Positions 58,110 through 64,000 of a stretch of 64,000 nt of DNA are shown here, in pieces (within the stretch, counting starts at the first letter, position 1; each line of letters opens with the position of its first letter). The stretch is from a bacterium. Its GTDB lineage: Bacteria; Planctomycetota; UBA1135; UBA2386. The stretch spans positions 558,001-622,000 of the forward strand of contig JAUILN010000003.1 of NCBI GenBank assembly GCA_030432695.1, read 5' to 3'. Position numbers and translations under genes: made by a program. The notes under the pieces were generated by a model, which did no database searches, was not told where the DNA came from, and was given only the letters and a program-made list of their open reading frames with translations.

Positions 58110-58715
58110 TCACAATCGCGGCGTGCGCAGCGCGGTGCGGACCGCCTTGCGCAGCGGTGGGTCGATCAACGTTCCCAGTGCCCCGCGGCCGCTGAAACGG
58201 GCGTGGATCTCGTGCAGGAGCACGCGGCGCAGACGGTGGACCTGCTCGGCCTCGTCGCGCTCGCCGAGGAAGAAGCGCCACAGCGCGAACAGGCGGCTCT
58301 GCGGGGCGAGTCGGGCGGCGCGCGCGGCAAGCGACTCCGCGGTGAACGGGTCGGCGGCGAAGTCTCCGAACACCGCGTCGTCGAAGTGGGCGATCCAGGC
58401 CAGCGCGAAGCAGGTCTCGGCGCCCAGCGCGTCGAGTCCGCCGAGAGCTTCGATCATCGCGGGGATCGGCTGCGGCTCGGGCAGCGGACCGGCGTGCCAG
58501 GTCGGTCGGACCCGGCCGAGGTGTTCGGCCACCACGAGGTGCAGCAGGCAATCTTCGTCGCGGAGACCGGCGGCCCAACGGTCGCACAGGGCGCGGACCA
58601 CTTCGCCGAGCACTGGGGCGCCCAAGGCTGCCGCGCGCTCCAGGGCGTGGACCTCGGCCATCGAGCGGAGCGGGGTCCGGAACGGGTCCGGGCCTTGGTC
58701 TCCCGGGCGGCTCAC
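58110..58715 (-). CDS. Protein of unknown function coupled to methylmalonyl-CoA mutase
   Basis: Encodes 201 residues from a GTG at 58715 that overlaps the mutase stop (GTGA). The sequence is alpha-helical and His/Asp-containing ([40 protein letters not shown]) with no recognised motif or signal peptide. The coupling suggests expression with mutase, possibly a related maturation or metabolic role, but this is inference. Confidence 0.65.
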   Translation of the reverse strand: MSRPGDQGPDPFRTPLRSMAEVHALERAAALGAPVLGEVVRALCDRWAAGLRDEDCLLHLVVAEHLGRVRPTWHAGPLPEPQPIPAMIEALGGLDALGAETCFALAWIAHFDDAVFGDFAADPFTAESLAARAARLAPQSRLFALWRFFLGERDEAEQVHRLRRVLLHEIHARFSGRGALGTLIDPPLRKAVRTALRTPRL

Positions 58716-60856
58716 TGGGAATCGGTTCCTTCCAGCAGGGCGAGCAGCCGGTCGGCGGCGTCGGGGATCACCGTGCCCGGGCCGAAGACCAGCGCGCAGC
58801 CGGCGGCATGCAGCTGCTCGTGGTCCTGTGCGGGGATCACGCCGCCGGCCACCACCAGCACGTCGTCGGCACCGGCTTCCTTCAGCGCCGCGACCAGCGC
58901 GGGCACCAGCTCGCGGTGACCGCCGGCCAGCGACGAGACGCCGACCACGTGCACGTCGTTGTCGACCGCCTGCCGCGCCACCTCCTCGGGGGTCTGGAAC
59001 AGTGGGCCGACGTCGACGTCGAAGCCGAGGTCGGCGAACGCGGTGGCGATCACCTTGGCGCCGCGGTCGTGGCCGTCCTGGCCCATCTTGGCGACCAGGA
59101 TCCGCGGTCGTCGGCCTTCGCTGTCGAGGAACCGCGCGGTGCGCTCCTGCACGGCCTTCACCTTGTCCATGTCCTGGGCCTCGCTGGCGTAGACGCCGCC
59201 GATCGTGCGCACCTCGGCCTGGTAGCGACCGAAGACCTCCTCCATCGCCAGGCTGATCTCGCCGACCGTGGCCCCGGCGCGCGCCGCGTCGATCGCCAGC
59301 GCCAGCAGGTTGCCGTCGCCGCGTGCGCCGGCGGTGATCGCCGCGAGCTTCTGCTCGACGTCGGCCGCGTCGCGCTCACTGCGCAGCTTGTCCAGCCGCG
59401 CCACCTGCGCCGCCCGCACCTTGCGGTTGTCGACCGACAGGATGTCGAGCGGGGTCTCGTCGTCGCTGCGGTAGCGGTTCACGCCGACGATCACGTCGCG
59501 GCCCGAGTCGATCCGCGCCTGGCGCCGCGCCGCGGCCTCCTCGATGCGCATCTTGGGCAGGCCCTTCTCGATCGCCTTGGCGATGCCGCCGTGTTCCTCG
59601 ACCTCCTCGATCAGCTTCCAGGCCTTGTCGGCCAGCTCGCGGGTCAGCTTCTCGACGTAGTGCGAGCCGCCCAGCGGGTCGATCATCCGGCACAGCTCGC
59701 TCTCCTCCTGCAGCACCAACTGGGTGTTGCGGGCGATGCGCGCCGAGAAGTCGGTCGGCAGCGCGATCGCCTCGTCGAGCGCATTCGTATGCAGCGACTG
59801 CGTGCCGCCGAGGGTGGCGGCGAGCGCTTCCAGGCAGGTGCGGGTGACGTTGTTCCAGGCGCCCTGCTGGGTGAGCGACCAGCCCGAGGTCTGCGAGTGG
59901 GTGCGCAGCGCCAGCGACTTCGGATCCTTCGCGCCGAACGACTCGACGATGCGCGCCCACAGCATCCGCCCCGCGCGCATCTTCGCGACCTCCATGAACA
60001 GGTCCATGCCGACCGCCCAGAAGAACGAGATCCGCGGCGCGAACCGGTCGACCTCCAGCCCTGCGTCCACCCCGCAGCGCAGGTACTCCATCCCGTCGGC
60101 GAGCGTGTAGGCCAGCTCCAGGTCCGCGGTCGCCCCCGCCTCCTGCATGTGGTAGCCGCTCACCGAGATGCAGTTGAACTTCGGCATGTGCTCGGCGCAC
60201 CACGCGAAGATGTCGCCGATGATCCGCATCGACGGCTGCGGCGGGTAGATGTAGGTGTTGCGGACCATGAACTCCTTGAGCACGTCGTTCTGGATCGTGC
60301 CGCTGAGCTGGTCCGGGCTCACCCCCTGCTCCTCCGCCGCGAGGACGTAGAGCGCCAGGATCGGGATCACCGCGCCGTTCATCGTCATCGACACCGACAC
60401 CCGATCGAGCGGGATCCCGCCGAACAGGATCCGCATGTCGAGGATCGAGTCGATCGCCACCCCCGCCATCCCGACATCGCCGACCACCCGCGGATGGTCC
60501 GAGTCGTAGCCGCGGTGCGTCGCCAGATCGAACGCCACCGACAGCCCCTGCTGCCCCATCGCCAGGTTGCGCCGATAGAACGCGTTCGACTCCTCGGCGG
60601 TCGAGAAGCCGGCGTATTGGCGGACCGTCCACGGCCGCCCGGCATACATCGACGTGTAGGGCCCACGGACGAACGGCGCGAACCCCGGCATCGACTCGAG
60701 CTGGTCCTGCAGCTCGGCGGTGTCGTCCGCGGTATAGCGCGGCGCGATGTGGATGCCTCCGGCGGTGGGCGTCGGCTCGCCTGGCGCGGTGGGAGCGGCG
60801 ACGTCGGCGAGCTCGTCGAAGCCGTAGGCGAGGTTGGTGAAGTCGGGGGTGGGCAT
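58712..60856 (-). CDS. scpA: Methylmalonyl-CoA mutase (single chain)
   Basis: Encodes 714 residues from the ATG at 60856; upstream codons to 61234 are a shadow. It is one polypeptide with the TIM-barrel substrate domain ([40 protein letters not shown]) and the B12-binding C-terminal domain with H596 in [13 protein letters not shown]. It interconverts methylmalonyl-CoA and succinyl-CoA, the last step of propionate breakdown. The single-chain layout is that of the ScpA/MCM alpha-type homodimer. MeaB, its GTPase chaperone, is in the same window but about 17 kb away. Confidence 0.97.
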   Translation of the reverse strand: MPTPDFTNLAYGFDELADVAAPTAPGEPTPTAGGIHIAPRYTADDTAELQDQLESMPGFAPFVRGPYTSMYAGRPWTVRQYAGFSTAEESNAFYRRNLAMGQQGLSVAFDLATHRGYDSDHPRVVGDVGMAGVAIDSILDMRILFGGIPLDRVSVSMTMNGAVIPILALYVLAAEEQGVSPDQLSGTIQNDVLKEFMVRNTYIYPPQPSMRIIGDIFAWCAEHMPKFNCISVSGYHMQEAGATADLELAYTLADGMEYLRCGVDAGLEVDRFAPRISFFWAVGMDLFMEVAKMRAGRMLWARIVESFGAKDPKSLALRTHSQTSGWSLTQQGAWNNVTRTCLEALAATLGGTQSLHTNALDEAIALPTDFSARIARNTQLVLQEESELCRMIDPLGGSHYVEKLTRELADKAWKLIEEVEEHGGIAKAIEKGLPKMRIEEAAARRQARIDSGRDVIVGVNRYRSDDETPLDILSVDNRKVRAAQVARLDKLRSERDAADVEQKLAAITAGARGDGNLLALAIDAARAGATVGEISLAMEEVFGRYQAEVRTIGGVYASEAQDMDKVKAVQERTARFLDSEGRRPRILVAKMGQDGHDRGAKVIATAFADLGFDVDVGPLFQTPEEVARQAVDNDVHVVGVSSLAGGHRELVPALVAALKEAGADDVLVVAGGVIPAQDHEQLHAAGCALVFGPGTVIPDAADRLLALLEGTDSQ

Positions 60857-61012
60857 GGGGACCTGGAGGTGCGGTAGGGCCACGATAGCGGTGGCGGTGG
60901 GGAGCTGGACACCGTCGAATCCCCGAGCGACCCTCCCTTCGTCGCCGCCGACCGGTTGCAGGATCCACTGGGTCTCGGTCGCGGCGAGTCCGGGGGTGGT
61001 CGCTGTGATCTC

Positions 61013-61531
61013 ATGTCCGCCATGCCAGACACCGACGCCCTGCTGCAGCGTGCCCGCGCCCACGTGGACGCCGGCGAGGCGTGGCGTGCCCGGCGCAAGC
61101 TGCGCACCTGGCTCGCGCAGTTCCCGTTCGATTCCCGCTTCGCGCAGATGCTCGGCGAGCTGCAGCTGCTCGCGGGTGAGGAGCCGGCGGCGGGGCGGTG
61201 GCTGTGGCTCGCCGGGTCGCAGGACGCTGCGCATCGGCCGGTGATCGAACGGTTCCTGGCCGAGGCTTCGCGCGAAGAGCTTTGGAACGCCGTGCCGCGG
61301 AGTCTGCGGACCGCGGACGGGTCGTCGGTCCCGCGCGCGGTGGAGGAAGAGCTGCTGCGGCGCGGGGTGCCGGTCGAGCGGCTGCGGCGGGAAGCGGTGC
61401 GTGCGGGAGCTTGCCGCGAGACACCGCGGGTCTCGCGGCTCCTCGGCCTGCTGCTGTTCGCCGGTGTCCTGGCGCTGTGGTCGCTCGGGTTGTGGAAGGC
61501 CGTCGAGCTGGTGGGGCAGTGGTTCGGTTGA
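61013..61531 (+). CDS. DUF6584-like protein with C-terminal transmembrane helix
   Basis: Encodes 172 residues from the ATG at 61013; an ATG at 61022 is the alternative. The first half has TPR-like helices ([40 protein letters not shown]), which match the DUF6584 pattern of short, helical proteins. The last 40 residues contain one transmembrane helix ([20 protein letters not shown]). Divergent from methylmalonyl-CoA mutase; the two starts are about 156 bp apart. Role unknown. Confidence 0.7.
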   Translation: MSAMPDTDALLQRARAHVDAGEAWRARRKLRTWLAQFPFDSRFAQMLGELQLLAGEEPAAGRWLWLAGSQDAAHRPVIERFLAEASREELWNAVPRSLRTADGSSVPRAVEEELLRRGVPVERLRREAVRAGACRETPRVSRLLGLLLFAGVLALWSLGLWKAVELVGQWFG

Positions 61532-61561
61532 TCGACGGCCCGTTCGGCTCGGTGCGCTTCG

Positions 61562-64000
61562 CTACCTCCCGAGGTCCAGCTGCAGCCCCGGCGACAGGGT
61601 GAAGCCGAGGCCGGATGCTGCCGTGCTGTCCACGACCAACCACTGGCAGAACACCGTCGAGCCGATCAGTGCGGGATCGTTGGGAAGTCCGAGCGGCAGG
61701 TTGGCGCGCCCCGCTGCGTCGGTGTTGGCGAGCTGCGCGCCGACGGCCTGGAGGTCGACGAGGATCTGGCAGGTCGCGGTCGCGGCTTGCGCGGACACCG
61801 CCAGGAACACCACGTTCGGTGCCGTCATCGCACCTCGGTCGCAGCGCAGCGCGAAGCTCGCCGAGCCGACCGTCGGGGGTTCGCTGGCGAGGAGTCGCGG
61901 CACCCGGTTGGAGGAGTCGGCGCAGCCGAGTCCGTAGCTGGATGCCGAGGCCTGGTCGGGACCCAGGTCGAGGACCCACGGCTCCAGACCGGTGATCCCG
62001 TCGTCGCCGCGGAGCAGCGCCCAGCTCGACTGTGCGACCAGGAGGTCGCTGTCGCGGCGTTGGCCGTTGGCGCTGCGGCCGAGGCTGCCGATCAGCCGCG
62101 TCCCGCCGAAGGTGCCGTCGGAGACGTAGAAGGTGTCGCGGGCACCGCGCTGCGGGTCACCACTCGTGTCGGGACGGAGGACGGAGACCAGCACCGAGCT
62201 GGTGCCGGGGATCGGCGCGATCATCGGCAGCGACGAGCCCGGTCCGGGCTCGAGGTCGCGGACCAGCCGGGTCCCGGCGGGCGTGCCGTCGGTGGTCCAT
62301 GGCTCGGTGCCCACCGTGGCGATTCCCGTCACCTGCAGCCAGGCTCGGGAACCGGCGACCGTCAGCGCTCCGAAGGGATTGCCGCTGGCCGTCGAGACTC
62401 CCGGCGCGATCAGGGTCTGCAGACCGGAGGTCGCCGGATCCCACGCATACAGTCCGAAGCCGGTGCCGAGGTTGGCAGCGAACACCAGGCGTTGTCCCAG
62501 CGGGGTCAGCCGGTCTGGAGAGCTCCCTCCGCTGCCGGGAACGAGGTCGAGGGCGAAGGTCCCGGCCACGGTGCCGTCGGTCTGCCAGATCTCCTGGCCC
62601 TCGGCGGCGGTGGACATCGCGAACCAGGTGAGCGAGCCGTTGCTGACCAACGGGTGCGTGGTGCGGAGACTCGCTCGGTTGGGCAGCTCGAGGATCCGCT
62701 GGGTGTTGGCTGCGCTGCCGTCGGAGAACCCGAGCCCCCGCGGCGTGCCGCGCGTCGCCGGGAACGCGGCGACGAACACCACTCCGCCGCTTACCGCGGA
62801 GAAGCCGGTCGGGTCGCTGTCGAAGGAGCCCGGCACGAGGTCGGCGATCTGGCGGGTCCCGGCCGTGGTCCCGTCGGTCACCCAGGGCTCGGTGCCGTCC
62901 CTCTCGATGCCCGGGAAGTAGAGCAGGCCGTTGCTCACCGCGAGGTCCTTGGCGGTGCCGCCCACCGTGGCCGTACCGGGAAGGTTCATCAGGGTCGTGC
63001 CCGCGATCGTGCCGTCGGTGCGGAGCAGGAAGTCTGCGCGTCGGTTCCGCTCGGCGGTGAGCCAGAGGTCGCCGAGGAACTCGACGCCCTTGCCGAGGGT
63101 GAAGTTCTCGAGGCCGAGGATCAGCTCGAAGGTGCCGGCCGCGGTGCCGTCCGTACCGTAGAGGCGTTCGACGAAGGCCTGTGGGTCGCGGCCGAGGAAC
63201 ACGACGCGTGACCCGGCGACGCGCAGATCGAAGGGGTCGGAGCCCGGCGCGAACGCGGCGAGGTCGGTGAGCAGTGCGGTGCCGATGGTCGTGCCGTCGC
63301 TCACCCAGGGCTCGCGCCCGTTCGCCGCGGTGTCGGCGCTGAAGAACAGTTGGGGACCGCGTGCGAAGAACAGGCTCGGCGAGGACCCCGCGGCGCCCGG
63401 CTCGACGTCGGCGAGCAGTGCGGGAGCGGTGGCGCCCGGCCCGGCGCGCCACGGCTCACTGCCGTGGGTTGCAGTGGTTGCAGCGAACACGGTTCCGCCG
63501 AGGGCGGCGGTGAACGAGGCGGCGAACGACGAAGCCGGTCCCGGATGCAGGTCGCCGACCAGCCGGGTCCCGGCCGTGGTTCCATCGGTGACCCAGGGTT
63601 CGAAGCCGTGGGTGCCGTCGTCGGCGGTGAACCAGAGCAGGCCGTCTGCCGCGGCACCATCCTGGTAGAGACGGCTCGAGCCCATTCCCGGATTCAGGTC
63701 GGCCAGCAGGCCGGTGCCCGCGGTGGTCCGATCCGTGACCCACGGCTCGCTGCCGGTGCTGCCGTCGCCGAAGAAGAACACGAGCTGGTTGCCGAGCGCG
63801 CCCACGACGTCCACGACAGAGCCGTTCGTGCCGGGGACCAGATCGATCGCCACGCCGGTTCCGGCTGCAGTGCCGTCGCTGTAGTGGATCTCGAGTCCGG
63901 CGGCTGGGTCGACTGCCCGGTAGTAGAGGCCACCCGCTGCAGGGGTCAGGTCCACGGGGTTCACCGAGTCGTTGAACACCACCGTTCCGGCCGGAGTCCC
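61562..64000 (-). CDS. Secreted ELWxxDGT-repeat protein with C-terminal module (partial)
   Basis: At least 813 residues; the frame stays open to the window edge, so the N-terminus and any signal peptide are missing (the Met codon at 63982 is internal to a DGTPAGT repeat). The sequence is a chain of about 45-residue repeats ending in [E]xWVTDGTTAGTxLVxDLxPG (e.g. EPWVTDGTTAGTRLVGDLHP), probably a large beta-propeller or beta-helix. The last 130 residues are the module starting SSYGLGCADSSNRVPRLLAS and ending GFTLSPGLQLDLGR. Probably an extracellular adhesin or carbohydrate-binding protein. Confidence 0.85.
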   Translation of the reverse strand, partial: GTPAGTVVFNDSVNPVDLTPAAGGLYYRAVDPAAGLEIHYSDGTAAGTGVAIDLVPGTNGSVVDVVGALGNQLVFFFGDGSTGSEPWVTDRTTAGTGLLADLNPGMGSSRLYQDGAAADGLLWFTADDGTHGFEPWVTDGTTAGTRLVGDLHPGPASSFAASFTAALGGTVFAATTATHGSEPWRAGPGATAPALLADVEPGAAGSSPSLFFARGPQLFFSADTAANGREPWVSDGTTIGTALLTDLAAFAPGSDPFDLRVAGSRVVFLGRDPQAFVERLYGTDGTAAGTFELILGLENFTLGKGVEFLGDLWLTAERNRRADFLLRTDGTIAGTTLMNLPGTATVGGTAKDLAVSNGLLYFPGIERDGTEPWVTDGTTAGTRQIADLVPGSFDSDPTGFSAVSGGVVFVAAFPATRGTPRGLGFSDGSAANTQRILELPNRASLRTTHPLVSNGSLTWFAMSTAAEGQEIWQTDGTVAGTFALDLVPGSGGSSPDRLTPLGQRLVFAANLGTGFGLYAWDPATSGLQTLIAPGVSTASGNPFGALTVAGSRAWLQVTGIATVGTEPWTTDGTPAGTRLVRDLEPGPGSSLPMIAPIPGTSSVLVSVLRPDTSGDPQRGARDTFYVSDGTFGGTRLIGSLGRSANGQRRDSDLLVAQSSWALLRGDDGITGLEPWVLDLGPDQASASSYGLGCADSSNRVPRLLASEPPTVGSASFALRCDRGAMTAPNVVFLAVSAQAATATCQILVDLQAVGAQLANTDAAGRANLPLGLPNDPALIGSTVFCQWLVVDSTAASGLGFTLSPGLQLDLGR

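Noticed and set aside
63964..63982. ATG at 63982 as the start of the ELWxxDGT protein
   Set aside because: The frame continues upstream as another DGTPAGT repeat to the window edge, so this is an internal codon.

Overview
The window is GC-rich, gene-dense bacterial chromosome. Genes are packed in both orientations, many are joined by ATGA or GTGA stop/start overlaps, and GTG starts are common. The secreted proteins (GxGC...PFDLTPFG-type C-terminal modules, ELWxxDGT-like repeats, toroid proteins), the CPXCG zinc-ribbon and the cytoplasmic DUF3052 protein together suggest a Planctomycetota-like marine or environmental heterotroph. That placement is inferred from protein character only; no rRNA or taxonomic marker was compared.

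Layout. 1-5.2 kb: start of an Mrp/MIP18-type gene (minus), a secreted membrane-anchored protein, a primary-type sigma factor, then a minus-strand run with a nitrilase, an HU-like protein and a MinD/FlhG-like ATPase. 5377-5449: tRNA-Ala(CGC). 5.7-10.5 kb: an ArsR-methyltransferase fusion coupled to metH, preceded by an operator-like dyad. 10.8-19.6 kb: a PRC-barrel secreted protein, a short asparaginase-domain protein, secreted proteins, an RNA m5U methyltransferase-like protein without its catalytic Cys, an atypical SDR, a metallophosphoesterase-LamG protein and a YHS lipoprotein. 19.6-21.9 kb: an AlkA/OGG-like DNA glycosylase and a coupled unknown gene, bracketed by REP-like palindromes.

21.9-28.8 kb (minus): DsbD with three N-terminal domains, a GT-C-like membrane protein with HEAT-like repeats, and an M3 oligopeptidase, arranged as one operon. 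29.3-35.5 kb (plus): thiolase, 3-hydroxyacyl-CoA dehydrogenase, acyl-CoA dehydrogenase, SppA, a second acyl-CoA dehydrogenase and a small unknown, a fatty acid/acyl-CoA operon. 35.6-39.5 kb: hybrid histidine kinase, zinc-ribbon membrane protein, EamA transporter. 39.6-49 kb (minus): secreted protein, MeaB GTPase, and an RND/adaptor/TolC heavy-metal-type efflux operon with a small secreted protein upstream and a multi-hairpin spacer. 49-55 kb: CPXCG protein, DUF3365 heme lipoprotein, unknowns, a secreted protein, a 198-bp palindrome, and a PIG-L deacetylase with a toroid protein. 55.4-64 kb: small lipoprotein, receiver-DUF3052 fusion, a His/Arg/Cys-rich secreted protein, methylmalonyl-CoA mutase with a coupled unknown, a DUF6584-like protein, and the C-terminal part of a large ELWxxDGT-repeat secreted protein that runs off the window.

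Functionally, metH, methylmalonyl-CoA mutase and MeaB show B12-dependent metabolism, and the acyl-CoA genes could feed propionyl/methylmalonyl-CoA metabolism. No phage, CRISPR, IS transposase or integrase was seen. The most unusual items are the long palindromic elements, the putative ArsR-methyltransferase operator in front of metH, several enzymes lacking family-defining catalytic residues, and a family of secreted proteins sharing a C-terminal module.
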